From contig NZ_LOHS01000102.1 of the NCBI RefSeq assembly GCF_001642995.1, positions 1-64,000 on the forward strand: a stretch of 64,000 nucleotides of DNA, in the 5' to 3' direction. Below are positions 1-8,857 of the stretch, one piece after another (position 1 is the stretch's first letter; every line of letters starts with the position of its first letter). Source of the stretch: Streptomyces jeddahensis. Its GTDB lineage: Bacteria; Actinomycetota; Actinomycetes; Streptomycetales; Streptomycetaceae. A program made the position numbers and the translations under genes. The notes below the pieces were generated by a model. It saw only the letters and a program-made list of their open reading frames with translations, searched no databases and was not told the origin of the DNA.

Positions 1-38
1 AACGAGGTCACGCCACCCCGCTGACCAGCCACTTCAAG

Positions 39-810
39 ATGGCGGAGCTTCACTGTGTGCGGGGCATCCTGTATGTCGTGCACCGGGACATCGGCTGGCA
101 ACTCGTCCCGCTGGAGCTGGAGCTGGAGCTGGAGCTGGAGCTGGAGCTGGAGCTGGGGTTGGGGTCCGGGCAGAGCTGCTGGCGGCGCCTGGATCGCTGG
201 CAGCGGGTCGGGGTCTTGGGGTGGTTGCGGCGGATTCTGCTCGCCGGGGTCAACGTGGCTGGCGAGTTCGAGTGGACCTGCGGGTGTGTGGATGGCTGCC
301 ACGTGCGCGCGAAGAGGGGGGTGCCGTGACCGGTCTGTCGCCGGTGGGCCGGCGGGAGACGGGCAGCATGCACCATCTGGTCTGCGACGGCTGGGGCACC
401 CTGGGGCGGGTCGTCTCGACCGCCGCCGACGTCGACGACATCGCCCAGACCCTCGAGAACGACATCGCCCGGACCCTCGAGTTCGTCGACGGTGTCCCGC
501 TCGTTGCCGGGCGGCCCGGCCGGTCCCCGGTGGCGGCCGGAGTGGCTCCTGGGCGGCATGGCGTACGACTCGAAGGCTGTGCGTGGTGAGCTGCGCCGCC
601 GCATTCAGGCGGTGATCTCCCGCAAGGGGCTCCTGGAACATCCAGGGCCTGGGCAGGCTGCGCTGTCTGGTGGAGCGGAGCTTCGCTCTGCTCCACCCGT
701 TGCAACGTCTTGCGGTCCGGTGGGAACGGCGTGTCGGACTCCGCGGCGTTTTCCTCTGGTTGGCTGGCGGCCTCATCTGTTGGAGACGTCTGAAGAAGAC
801 CGGATCGTGA
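39..810 (+). pseudogene. Degenerate IS5-family transposase
   Basis: Transposase-like segments run through three frames. An N-terminal part (GILYVVHRDIGWQLVP, GSGQSCWRRLDRW) is in one frame, GRRETGSMHHLVCDG is in the next, and YDSKAVRGELRRR plus LVERSFALLHPLQRL are in further frames, ending at a TGA at 808-810. The order and spacing match intact IS5-like transposases of Streptomyces (HVRAKRG, then the KHHL block, then the VERTFAWLH C-terminal block). At least two frameshifts and a repeat insertion rule out function. Terminal inverted repeats were not identified, and the 5' end may lie before the window. Confidence 0.75.
111..158 (+). repeat. CTGGAG hexanucleotide microsatellite
   Basis: Seven perfect tandem CTGGAG units (111-152) are followed by the variant CTGGGG. 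In the transposase frame they encode a Leu-Glu run at the place where intact relatives read PLELGFGSG. The repeat therefore looks like an expansion of an original LEL codon pair, probably by replication slippage. Confidence 0.9.
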
Positions 811-975
811 TCGCGTTACATGCTTGTGGGAATAAGGTTTTGAGTGAGGCGGCGCCGCGCTGCTAGTTTCGTGGTGGACCGTGAAGTCGTCGTTGGGAGG
901 TGAGCCCCGTGAACGCAGTTACCCGTGGGTGCTCCCTCAACCCGTCACGGTCCGGCGGCTGACGTTTCGGTGTCG
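811..975. other. Spacer with no gene seen
   Basis: Between the transposase relic and the acetyltransferase leader I see no convincing coding frame or RNA gene. Confidence 0.5.
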
Positions 976-1007
976 CCAGGAGCGCCTAAAGATCGAGGCG
1001 CTCCTGG
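976..1007 (+). terminator. 12-bp perfect hairpin abutting an RBS
   Basis: CCAGGAGCGCCT (976-987) is exactly complementary to AGGCGCTCCTGG (996-1007) around an 8-nt loop. No T-run follows. The right arm ends directly against the GGAAGGAG ribosome-binding region of the acetyltransferase that starts at 1020. It could be the terminator of a lost upstream gene or a 5'-leader structure that limits translation or protects the RNA. Confidence 0.6.
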
Positions 1008-1019
1008 AAGGAGACTCCG

Positions 1020-1811
1020 ATGAACACGAAGCCTTTCACTTCTGGCCTGAGTGAGCACGCGGTGATGGTCACGCGTGTCGCGGACAGGCAATGGCATGCA
1101 TGGGATGACGACCTGGTGGTCGGCCGCGGGTATGCGGAGCACCGGCCGGACGGGCGCTTGTTCGTCAGCATCGACGCCTGGCACGACGCCACCTTCGACC
1201 GGCTGGCCGAGGCGATGCTGGCGCAGCTGCCAGGGCCGCTGTACACGGTGGTCGACGAGGCCGACGTCGAGCTGACGGCCGGCTGGCGGCGGGCCGGTTT
1301 CACGATCCGGCGCCGCGAGTGGGAGTACGTCGTGCCGACCGACGCGCGGGTCACAGGGCTGGAAGGAGTCCTGCCGCCTTCGGGTGTGACGATCGTGCCC
1401 GCCGGTCAGGCGGACGAGGGTCTGCTGCGGGCGGTGGACCGCGCGATCCGTGACGAAGTCGAGGGATGTGTCGGGTGGCAGTCGATGCCCGCGGAGGTGA
1501 TGTGCCGCGCCGAAGGCGACACCATCGTCGACCCGTCGAGGTACGCGGTGGCCGCGGCGCCGGAGGGCTACCTGGGTCTGATGAGGGTGGTGACGGTGAA
1601 CCGGCCGCGTATCGGGCTGGTCGCGGTCCGCGCCGGCGAGCAGCGCCGCGGCATCGGGCGGGCGCTGCTGGCCCACGCGCTGGGGACGCTGCACCGCTGC
1701 GGGTTCGCCGCGGCCTGGACGGAAGTCCACGAGTCCGACCAGGCAGCCTCGGCGTTGTTCGAGGGCATCGGCGCCCGGCCGATGAGCAGCAATCTGGAGC
1801 TGGTGCGATGA
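1020..1811 (+). CDS. GNAT-family N-acetyltransferase
   Basis: The 263-residue protein should transfer an acetyl group from acetyl-CoA to an unknown amine. The C-terminal part (about residues 198-262) carries the GNAT core: a beta strand IGLVAV, then the acetyl-CoA loop EQRRGIG, then LLAHALGTLHRCGF. The N-terminal ~150 residues are a separate, poorly conserved region that probably gives substrate specificity. GGAAGGAGA lies at good spacing before ATG 1020, just after a strong hairpin. The stop codon overlaps the start of the IF-1 gene (ATGA), so the two are translationally coupled. That pairing hints at a role near translation, but this is inference only. Confidence 0.85.
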   Translation: MNTKPFTSGLSEHAVMVTRVADRQWHAWDDDLVVGRGYAEHRPDGRLFVSIDAWHDATFDRLAEAMLAQLPGPLYTVVDEADVELTAGWRRAGFTIRRREWEYVVPTDARVTGLEGVLPPSGVTIVPAGQADEGLLRAVDRAIRDEVEGCVGWQSMPAEVMCRAEGDTIVDPSRYAVAAAPEGYLGLMRVVTVNRPRIGLVAVRAGEQRRGIGRALLAHALGTLHRCGFAAAWTEVHESDQAASALFEGIGARPMSSNLELVR

Positions 1812-2032
1812 CGAAGAACAAGAACGTCATCGAAGTCGAGGGCAGGGTCGTCGAGTGCCTGCGCAGCGCCATGTTCACCGTGGAGCTCGACAACGGCCAC
1901 CAGGTGCTCGCGCACGTCAGCGGGAAGATCCGCAAGAACTACATCAAGATCATGCTGGAAGACCGGGTGTTGGTGGAGCTTCCGCCGTATGACCTGACGC
2001 GTGGCCGGATCGTGTTCCGGTACCGGAACTAG
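1808..2032 (+). CDS. infA: Translation initiation factor IF-1 (accessory paralogue)
   Basis: This 74-residue protein fits the usual size of bacterial IF-1, an OB-fold protein that binds the 30S A site during initiation. Diagnostic segments are VVECLRSAMFTVEL, NGHQVLAHVSGKIRKNYI and the C-terminal VELPPYDLTRGRIVFRY. The housekeeping infA of actinobacteria sits in the ribosomal-protein cluster. This copy instead overlaps an acetyltransferase gene by 4 bp in an accessory region, so it is probably a second copy. The N terminus (MTKNKNVIEVEG) differs from the usual MAKK start. A strong hairpin follows 35 bp after the stop. Confidence 0.93.
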   Translation: MTKNKNVIEVEGRVVECLRSAMFTVELDNGHQVLAHVSGKIRKNYIKIMLEDRVLVELPPYDLTRGRIVFRYRN

Positions 2033-2066
2033 CGGCGGTTGGCATCTTCCGCGGTAGCTGATCCTG

Positions 2067-2103
2067 GGGGCCCCGGTCACGGCGTTTGCGTGACCGGGGC
2101 CCC
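2067..2103 (+). terminator. Terminator after infA
   Basis: GGGGCCCCGGTCACG (2067-2081) pairs perfectly with CGTGACCGGGGCCCC (2089-2103) over a 7-nt loop. The 15-bp GC-rich stem without a T-run is typical of Streptomyces terminators and sits 35 bp past the infA stop. Confidence 0.85.
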
Positions 2104-2109
2104 GATGAT

Positions 2110-2343
2110 GGCTCAATGATGGCTCGCACGGCCGCGGCGGCCTCCCGCTCCGGCCGCCGCCGGCAGGTCTGGCCCGAGCCGAACCCCGGCTCCAGGGCAG
2201 TAGTTGGCAGGCGATGTGGTGGTGCAGCATGGACAGGATGCCCTCCCCGGCACAGCCGGTCCGGCACCGGCCGCGGGCAAAGGAGCCTTCTCGGGCCACG
2301 GCGGCAGCAGCGGCGCGATCAGCGGCCACAGGTCATCGTCCAC
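2110..2343 (-). pseudogene. N-terminal relic of a second IS5-family transposase
   Basis: On the minus strand the start DDDLWPLIAPLLPPWPE is the classic N terminus of Streptomyces IS5-type transposases. It is followed in other frames by PDRLC, GILSMLHHHIACQLLP and GFGSGQTC. The fragment ends within about 230 bp, and the catalytic DDE region is absent. It abuts the broken end of the restriction-like gene at 2319-3209, so its insertion probably caused that truncation. Confidence 0.7.
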
Positions 2344-3209
2344 CGCCTGCGGCCGGATGGTCGCACCATCCCGAACGGTCGCATTGTCACACCGGAAGAC
2401 GGCGGAACAGGGCCGTTCAGCAAGATCGTGTTACGGGCTCGTAGCGCCAGCCGGGCGACAAGCGTCCGGTACAGATCCTTGACCTCCGCTTGTTTACGAG
2501 GCTGTGGCACAACCTCCGGCGGTGCAGAAGCCTTGTACCGGTACTGCGCCACAATAGGCACCACGCTCTGGCCGGGAAGATCAATCTCCAGCATCAGCTC
2601 CCGCGTCTCAGGGGCGAACGCGGACCGCCACACCCCTGTCCGCAAGCCCTCTGGATAGGCGATGTTCGCCAGCGCCCCGTCCACGCTCTCGACCATCGAG
2701 TCCACCCCGTCACGAGACAACGCTTCCTCCACCCGCAGCCGCGAAGCATGCAGCCCAGAGGAGCGAGAGGCGAGCACCGTCTGCAGCCGCTCCACCTGCG
2801 CAGCGACCTCAGCTGTCCGGTCGGCCGCTTGCTGACGCAACTGCTCACTCGCCTGCTGTTTGGCCAACCGGGCGGCCTCAGCCGCCCGCCGCGCCTGCAA
2901 CCGCTTCTGCTGCTCCGCCTCCCGTTCCCTGGCCGCCTGTCGCTTCTCCAGATCCCGCACCACCTGTTCCGCCTGGCGGGCCTGCTCCTCCTGCAGCCGT
3001 CGGGCCTCTCGCTGCGCCCGCTCCCACTCCTGCGTCCGCTCCCTCTCCTGCTTGGCCTTCTCAAGATCACGCCGGCGCCGCTCCTGCTCGGCGGCACGCT
3101 CCAACCGGGCCTGCTCCTGCTCCTGCCGCTTGAGCTCAGCCGCCTTCGCCTTCTGCCCATCGCGGTACGCCTGCACCAACTGCGCCGTGAGTGACTTCTT
3201 CCGCGCCAT
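2319..3209 (-). pseudogene. Truncated Mrr-type restriction endonuclease (N-terminal part)
   Basis: The frame encodes 296 residues. Residues ~1-140 are a long charged coiled coil (many E, R, Q, A, K). A beta-rich domain follows with LMLEIDLPGQSVVPIVAQYRY and KDLYRTLVARLALR. In Streptomyces homologues this architecture leads into an Mrr nuclease domain with a D-x-QAK core. Here similarity fades after LALR and the frame enters IS debris, so the nuclease domain is missing. ATG 3209 follows GGGGGAG. It is divergent from tap. I call it a non-functional fragment; a truncated DNA-binding role cannot be excluded. Confidence 0.6.
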
Positions 3210-3474
3210 GGCTCCCCCGGAGTTCGACCTGCCAGAACTGCCCAGCGCGGAATTGGAGCAATCAACGGGAGACGTTGTCATCAGCAAGCAGACTAAAAAT
3301 CGAGCCCTGTGACTGGTTTCCCACCAGCGCCTGGCCGTGCCATTTCCCATCGGGGCGAAGGCATATTCGACCTCGATGAGACAGATGTCGACGCCGCAGG
3401 CTGTAAGAAATGGCGTGCGTTTAGAGTGCGATCCACTGTGCGTTTCGGCTATGGTGTGCCGTGAGGTGATCTTT

Positions 3475-5625
3475 GTGACTGATGGGCAAGAGCAGCTCTT
3501 CGCGGCGGTCGACGCCCTCTTGCAGGAAGCAGCCGCGCCGGATGCACTGCCCGCCCCGGATGAGCGCAAGCGACTGCGAGAGGCAGCCAGCCTGAGCCAG
3601 GACCAGGTAGCCAAAGCGCTGTCCGTGCGGCGGGAGACGGTGGCTGGCTGGGAGGCTGGCCGCACCGAACCACGGCCACCCAAACGCGCCGCCTATATCC
3701 GGCTCCTGGAAGGCCTCGCCGCCCTCCACCCCACGCCCACACAGTCCCCCTTTTCTACGCCAGTTGAGCCACAGGCGCCGACCCGCGTGGGCGCCGCGCC
3801 GCAGACGGCCGTGCCCGCGCCAGCGCCGACGCTCGCCGAGTCCGTCGCTCCACCTGCCCCCACTTCCAGCCGGCCTGCGCCACGCATACTGCTGACATCG
3901 CGCCGCCCGGCCGCACAGAAGGCAGCCAAGAAGCAGACTGCCGCGCCGCTCGCAGTCGACCCGCGGTTCATCAACGGTCCGCTCGCCGTTCTCGACGGCG
4001 ACGGGAACGCATACTGCATCGGCGGCCTGGTGCTGGAGTGTCCGGCCAAGGACATTGCCGCACTCGTCACCTGGACCCTGGGCGAAGCGAAGCTGGGCGC
4101 GCCCCGGCTCAATCGCAACGGCAAGGACGCGGACCCGCTGATCGTCCTCACCGACACGGCTGCCGAACGGTTCGGTGTGCCCGCAGTGCTGGAGGACCGC
4201 CGGACTCTTCGGCTGCCCGAGGACCACAAGGTCGTACGGCAGATCATCAAGGCGAAATGGCAGCTCACGCGCCGTGGCTTCGGCCCATGGACGCGCATCT
4301 ACCGCCCAGCACAGGGCGGACAGCGACACTGCGTCCAGCTCGCAACCCTGCCCTGGGGCGCGCTCGATACCCGCGCCTGGGGGAGTGCCGACCAACTGCC
4401 ACCAGCCGAACTGGCCCAGCTTCTCGGAAACTACGCCACCCGCGTCATCACTCCACGCGGTTCAACAGCCGTCACGGGCCTGGAGCTGATGACGGCGCTG
4501 CGCCCGCCCACCCGCGCGGTGAAGGACCCAGCGACCGGCACCTGGGCATCAGGACCCAACCCCGGCTCGCTCACCACCGCGGTGGACCCCGCCCCGCCCG
4601 AAGCTCCTGACGAGCATCCCGTGGTCGCCGCCCTGCATCCGCGCGGACACCAGCGCACGCCGGCCGAAGTCCTCGACGAAGAAGCCTACGAGTGGATCCG
4701 CGACCCGGAACTGCTCACCGACGACGAATGCGCCAAGGCATACGCGGTGGGCATCGACGTCAACATGGCGTTCGCCGCAGCCGCGAACCGACTGACCGTC
4801 GGCCTCGGAGCGCCGGTCCACCGGAAGGCCCCCGCCTTCGACAAAGGCCTTCCTGGTAGTTGGCTGGTCGACCTGTCCCACATCGACTTCGACGCGCGCT
4901 TGCCCAACCCGTTCACCCCACACGGCGCCCGCCCCCAGGGCCCGGCCTGGTATGCGACCCCCACGGTCGCCTACGCCGTCGAACTCGGCCACACCGTCAC
5001 GCCGATCGAGGCGTATGTACGTCCCGAGTCCGGCCCGTACCTGGACGGCTGGTACACCCGGCTGCGAGACGCCTACATGACCACCATGGAGGAGCTCGGC
5101 GTCACTGCCGGCATGCCGGAGGCAGAATTCCTAGCCGCGATGGAACGCCACAAGCAGGCCGACCCCACCCAGAACGCCGTGCTCTCAGCGATCAAGGCCA
5201 CCGTCAAAGGCGGGATCGGCAAGCTGCGAGAGCGCCCCCAGGGCGCCGGATACCGGCCCGGCCAGCGCTGGCCCGCCCTAGAACGGCCGACCTGGCGGCC
5301 GGACATTCGTGCCGCCGTCATCTCCGCCGCCCGCATCAACATGCACCGCAAGATGCTCAAACTTGCAGAGCAGGCCGGGCTGTTCCCGATCGCGGTCCTG
5401 TCCGACTGCGCCGTCTACCTGTCCGACGGCCCCAGCCCGCTCGACTTTCTGCCCCGCACCCCCGACGGCAAGCCGCTGCCCGGCGCCTTCCGCCTCGGCG
5501 TCAGCCCCGGCATGGTCAAACACGAGGGCACCCAGTCCCTGATGTGGGCTGTGCAGATGCTCGATCAAGGACACAACCCCGCCCGGCACATCAAGGGCAC
5601 TGACACCACCGCGGCCGAAGAATAG
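3475..5625 (+). CDS. tap: Telomere-associated protein Tap
   Basis: The 716-residue protein matches Tap of linear Streptomyces replicons. Tap binds the single-stranded 3' telomere overhang and recruits the terminal protein Tpg for end patching. Residues ~29-80 form an XRE-like helix-turn-helix (LREAASLSQDQVAKALSV, ETVAGWEAGR). A Pro/Ala-rich linker and a large conserved domain follow (FINGPLAVLDGDGNAY, GPWTRIYRP, GIDVNMAFAAAANRL, DLSHIDFD). GTG 3475 is preferred because GAGGTGAT lies just upstream; an in-frame ATG at 3451 is the alternative. The tpg gene starts 9 bp after the stop, the order usual for the pair. Confidence 0.93.
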   Translation: MTDGQEQLFAAVDALLQEAAAPDALPAPDERKRLREAASLSQDQVAKALSVRRETVAGWEAGRTEPRPPKRAAYIRLLEGLAALHPTPTQSPFSTPVEPQAPTRVGAAPQTAVPAPAPTLAESVAPPAPTSSRPAPRILLTSRRPAAQKAAKKQTAAPLAVDPRFINGPLAVLDGDGNAYCIGGLVLECPAKDIAALVTWTLGEAKLGAPRLNRNGKDADPLIVLTDTAAERFGVPAVLEDRRTLRLPEDHKVVRQIIKAKWQLTRRGFGPWTRIYRPAQGGQRHCVQLATLPWGALDTRAWGSADQLPPAELAQLLGNYATRVITPRGSTAVTGLELMTALRPPTRAVKDPATGTWASGPNPGSLTTAVDPAPPEAPDEHPVVAALHPRGHQRTPAEVLDEEAYEWIRDPELLTDDECAKAYAVGIDVNMAFAAAANRLTVGLGAPVHRKAPAFDKGLPGSWLVDLSHIDFDARLPNPFTPHGARPQGPAWYATPTVAYAVELGHTVTPIEAYVRPESGPYLDGWYTRLRDAYMTTMEELGVTAGMPEAEFLAAMERHKQADPTQNAVLSAIKATVKGGIGKLRERPQGAGYRPGQRWPALERPTWRPDIRAAVISAARINMHRKMLKLAEQAGLFPIAVLSDCAVYLSDGPSPLDFLPRTPDGKPLPGAFRLGVSPGMVKHEGTQSLMWAVQMLDQGHNPARHIKGTDTTAAEE

Positions 5626-5634
5626 GAGACTGGC

Positions 5635-6189
5635 ATGGGCGTCTTCGGTGACAGCCTCGACAAAGCCACCGCCAGCACCTTCACCCGCCCGCTACCCAAA
5701 TCTGCCCGGTCTCAGATGAGGTTCCTCGTCAAGGCAGCCAAGGGCACCAAGGCCGCTGCCGAGCGGCTCGGCATCTCTCAACGCACCGTCGAGCGCTACC
5801 TCAAGGGCCAGATCAAGCAGCCCCGCAAAGAGCTCGCCGCCCGCCTTGCTACGGAAGTCCGCAAGGACTGGCAGCCCCGAGTGCGTGAGCGGGCCAAAAG
5901 GAGGGCCGCCACGACCGGCGGCATCGTCATCGAAACCCGCGCACGCTTCGGCTTCACCGCAGCCCCCGGCACCACCGACGACGCCCGCATCCGCCTGATT
6001 ACCCAGCACCTGCCGCCCGCCTACGCGGCCCGCCTCTTCGAAGCCCAAGCCGCAGGCGCGTCCGATCGGCAACTCCAGGACATCGCCGCGGAAGGCCTCC
6101 AGGAGATCTACTTCAAAGACCATGGCCGCCGCGCCGAAGGCCTGACAGTGGAATTCACGGACATCGACTACGTCGAGCTCGACTTCTAG
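5635..6189 (+). CDS. tpg: Telomere terminal protein Tpg
   Basis: At 184 residues this has the normal size of Tpg, the protein that becomes covalently joined to the 5' ends of linear Streptomyces replicons and primes end patching. The N-terminal half carries a helix-turn-helix (TKAAAERLGISQRTVERYLK). The middle is Arg/Lys-rich, and the C-terminal region has HLPPAYAARLFEA, DIAAEGLQEIYF and an acidic tail. Its RBS (AGGAG) overlaps the tap stop codon. A complete tap-tpg pair suggests this replicon can maintain its own linear ends. Confidence 0.95.
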   Translation: MGVFGDSLDKATASTFTRPLPKSARSQMRFLVKAAKGTKAAAERLGISQRTVERYLKGQIKQPRKELAARLATEVRKDWQPRVRERAKRRAATTGGIVIETRARFGFTAAPGTTDDARIRLITQHLPPAYAARLFEAQAAGASDRQLQDIAAEGLQEIYFKDHGRRAEGLTVEFTDIDYVELDF

Positions 6190-6227
6190 GAAGTCAGTCT
6201 TCAAAGATCACCGGCTGGTGGATGTGA

Positions 6228-6279
6228 CTGAGCGCCTCAGTTGGCGAGTGAGCGCTTGAGTTGGCGGGGCAGGCGCTCA
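6228..6279. repeat. Iteron-like direct repeats with inverted flank
   Basis: AGCGCCTCAGTTGGCGA (from 6230) and AGCGCTTGAGTTGGCGG (from 6251) are 21 bp apart, two helical turns. TGAGCGCCT at 6228 is repeated inverted as AGGCGCTCA at 6271. The element lies just downstream of tpg. Confidence 0.55.
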
Positions 6280-6351
6280 CGTCTGCGCCGCGCGGAAGCG
6301 CATGCCGGTGAGGGCCTCGCCGCGCAGGCCGGCGAGAACTACGGTGCTGGG

Positions 6352-7635
6352 GTGACTGATCTTGAAGTAGTGGCACGTGGGCTGGCTGGCGGCGAACGCT
6401 CTTTTGAACAGCTGAGCTGCCATCCGCGGCTTCCGCTGGTGGCCTGCTCGGACTCCGAGCGTCCGGCAGTTCACATCTGGGACAGCGGCGCGGGGCAGCT
6501 ACGCGAACTCGGCTCCGTGGGCCTCACGTCGAACGCCTATGGAGACGCCTTTGGGTGGGAGCGGGCAGAGCGGACGCCCGCTGTGGCGTGGCATCCGCAC
6601 CAGCCACTGCTTGTCGTGGCAGGGGAAGACGGACTACGGCAATGGACTCCTGCTGGGGTCTCCGAACCGGAAGGCGCTCCGGCCACGGCCTCCTACCGCA
6701 GTCTGGCTTTCAGCCCGGACGGGCAGACCCTGTGGGGTTCACCGTCGTTTCGCGACGAAGGCGGCGGGTGGGAGAGCTCGGACGTCCTTGACCTTGCCTC
6801 CGGAACCATCGGTGCCGGACCCCCGTGGGACACAGGAGTCGCGGAGCATCCCGGTGGCGGACTTGTCGCCACGCTCACCAGCGACCAGGGGGCAACGCAC
6901 TGCCTTTTCGCGCGCGTCGATCAGGGGACCGCGCCTGCCGTGATGCGGCCGCTCCGCCGGGCGCTGATCCTGGACTGTGACGGCTACGAGACTCCGCTCT
7001 TCAGCGCAGACGGACGTCATATGGCGATCCGTGGCAACGCGTACGACAACTCGGTGGAGGTTTTCGAGTTTCCTTCGTTGCACCGGGTTCTGGCCACAAC
7101 CCTCTGCGACCCCAGCCCTGGTTATCCGTACCCGCAGGAGTGGCTTGACCAGATGGAAGCCTGGTCGCGTCACAACATCGCCTTCGGACCGCGACCGGGC
7201 GTGCTGTGGATCGCAACGCCCGCGGGGGCGCTGGTCGAGGTGGACCTCGAAACCCGGCAAGCGGTCGAGCACGATGTGCTGACCGGGTCCCGCTTGTCCG
7301 CGCTGGCCGCCACGGCGACCGGCGAGCTTCTCGTTGCCGGCAGTGGGGGAGAGCTGGTGCTCTTGTCCGTGCTGACCGGCTCCACGCTCTCCGGCTCCAC
7401 GCAGACCCGCACCACAAGCAGGGACGTCTCGAGGGCTGCAGCCATAGCGTTCTTGGAGGCCACCGCCGAGATTCCGGACGACGGCGACGACCTGGAGACG
7501 CACCTTGTCCTGACCGACGGAACCCGCACATGGGAAGCAGACGATCTGGCAACGGTGACCGCGGCCAGCGCAACAGATCCAACCTGGCTTCAACTTCAAG
7601 CCGCCATCAACAAGGCACAGGTCCAGAGCGAATAA
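6352..7635 (+). CDS. WD40-like beta-propeller protein
   Basis: The 427-residue soluble protein has several WD-type blades: FEQLSCHPRLPLVA with VHIWD, VAWHPHQPLLVVAGED with LRQWTP, and YRSLAFSPDGQTLW. More diverged blades carry FSADGRHMAIRGN and ALAATATGELLVAGS. No enzymatic domain, signal peptide or membrane segment is visible, so it is probably a protein-interaction scaffold. GTG 6352 is chosen because homology-like sequence begins there; an ATG at 6241 is in frame but the added 37 residues look non-coding, and the RBS is weak. It follows tpg by 160 bp and may be read from its own promoter. Confidence 0.7.
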   Translation: MTDLEVVARGLAGGERSFEQLSCHPRLPLVACSDSERPAVHIWDSGAGQLRELGSVGLTSNAYGDAFGWERAERTPAVAWHPHQPLLVVAGEDGLRQWTPAGVSEPEGAPATASYRSLAFSPDGQTLWGSPSFRDEGGGWESSDVLDLASGTIGAGPPWDTGVAEHPGGGLVATLTSDQGATHCLFARVDQGTAPAVMRPLRRALILDCDGYETPLFSADGRHMAIRGNAYDNSVEVFEFPSLHRVLATTLCDPSPGYPYPQEWLDQMEAWSRHNIAFGPRPGVLWIATPAGALVEVDLETRQAVEHDVLTGSRLSALAATATGELLVAGSGGELVLLSVLTGSTLSGSTQTRTTSRDVSRAAAIAFLEATAEIPDDGDDLETHLVLTDGTRTWEADDLATVTAASATDPTWLQLQAAINKAQVQSE

Positions 7636-7820
7636 GCCGTGGAACGCGATGCACTGGCTGCGTAGGTGAGACCGGAGAGCGCTTGTAGGCGGTTTCGGAG
7701 AGCGGTCTGGTTCTCTAACCCTGTGGAATGTTGCTGAGAACTGGCAGCAGGCAGTTGCGTCGGAACCTGAGTGACGTCAAGCAAATGTTGACCGTAGGCT
7801 CTCGGCGAAAGGCAGGTGCA

Positions 7821-8294
7821 GTGGACATCACGGTGCAGTGGATCAAGACGTCCTGGACGAAGCAGTCTCGGGGCGGGGAGGCCGCTGCCCGCAGGAACGC
7901 GGCGCCGGTCGGCTTCTCGTTGCCTCAGGTGCCCTCTGGGTTTGCCCACTTCGTCCAGATGTCCGAGCGTGACGGCTTCGAGCCACGTTCGAGCCAGAAA
8001 GACCTTCGCGAGATCGGTGTCAGCCTGCGGGACGAAGGTGATCGGCTCCGAGTGCTCGCTCGTGTGGAGCCGCTCTTCGGGTTGCCGCCTCGGCCGCGCA
8101 GGCCGCCGGCAGTTCGACTGCTTCCCGGGCAGTGGGTCCGCTGGCAGTTGAACTACCGGTTCACCAGCGCCCTGGGAATCCGCGGTTGGTCGTACTGGCT
8201 CGACACGTTCAACATCGCTTATGGCCCCGTCGACCGGGAGGTCTTCCTGTCAGAGCCGACCGTGATCGTCGATGAGTGCGGGCCAGTTCGATAG
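7821..8294 (+). CDS. Hypothetical protein, 157 residues
   Basis: I do not recognise the family. The protein is basic and Arg/Trp-rich at its ends, with a readable middle (GFAHFVQMSERDGFEPRSS, DLREIGVSLRDEGDRLRV) and a C-terminal part with WQLNYRFTSALGIRGWSYW. No membrane segment or signal peptide is obvious. GTG 7821 is preferred over an ATG at 7728 because AAAGGCAGG lies just upstream. It is convergent with the frameshifted gene at 8346-8857. Confidence 0.5.
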   Translation: MDITVQWIKTSWTKQSRGGEAAARRNAAPVGFSLPQVPSGFAHFVQMSERDGFEPRSSQKDLREIGVSLRDEGDRLRVLARVEPLFGLPPRPRRPPAVRLLPGQWVRWQLNYRFTSALGIRGWSYWLDTFNIAYGPVDREVFLSEPTVIVDECGPVR

Positions 8295-8345
8295 AGCAGG
8301 CGGACTGCGCTCGGACGGCTGCTCCTCCTTGGCCTGTGCGGCCGT

Positions 8346-8857
8346 CTACTCGGCCGCGTTGGGGGCGGTGTAGTAGACGGATGCGCCCTGCTTGGTGCGC
8401 TGGGCCTGGTTCTTTGCCACGAGTCCCTCGAGCGTGGTGCGCACGACGGTGGGCTTGATGCCACGCTGCGGGTGGGCCGTGGCGAGTGTGGTGGCGACTT
8501 CGGCTGCGGAGCGCGGTTCGCTCTGTTCGGTGAGGTGGCGGCGGATGAGCTCCACTAGCGTGGGCTGGGACGCCTTCGCGTCCGCCGCCTTGTTCGCGGG
8601 CTTCTTGGCGGCCGACTTCTTGGTTGCCGTGCGGCCCTGTGTGTCGGCGGCGTTCTTGGCTCGTGTCTGCTTGCTGGTGTCGGGCTCACGAGAGGTCTTC
8701 TTGCGGGGAGCGGGCACAGAGCGGCCAGCTGCTCCTGCAGTGCGGCGATATCCGCACTGATGCGTTCCCGCTCCTTGATGTTGCGTTCGAGGTCGCTGGT
8801 TACCTGGGTGGCGTACTGCGACGTCAATCCGGTGGTGGCCGTCGTGCTCTCCGACAT
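8346..8857 (-). pseudogene. Frameshifted Lys-rich wHTH-like regulator
   Basis: From ATG 8857 (GAGAAAGG upstream) the frame encodes MSESTTATTGLTSQYATQ and a coiled segment ISADIAALQEQLAAL. It then leaves the family pattern. A -1 shift at about 8717 restores VPAPRKK, a Lys/Ala-rich tail with KKSAAKKPANKAADAK, and a C-terminal winged-helix-like domain (SAAEVATTLATAHPQR, TTLEGLVAKNQAQR) ending at 8346. Related proteins as I recall them have extra residues between the coil and VPAPRK. An internal deletion that broke the frame is therefore the likely cause, although a sequencing error cannot be excluded. Confidence 0.55.

Noticed and set aside
111..158. CRISPR-like repeat
   Set aside because: The units are 6-bp contiguous repeats without spacers, inside transposase-derived sequence.
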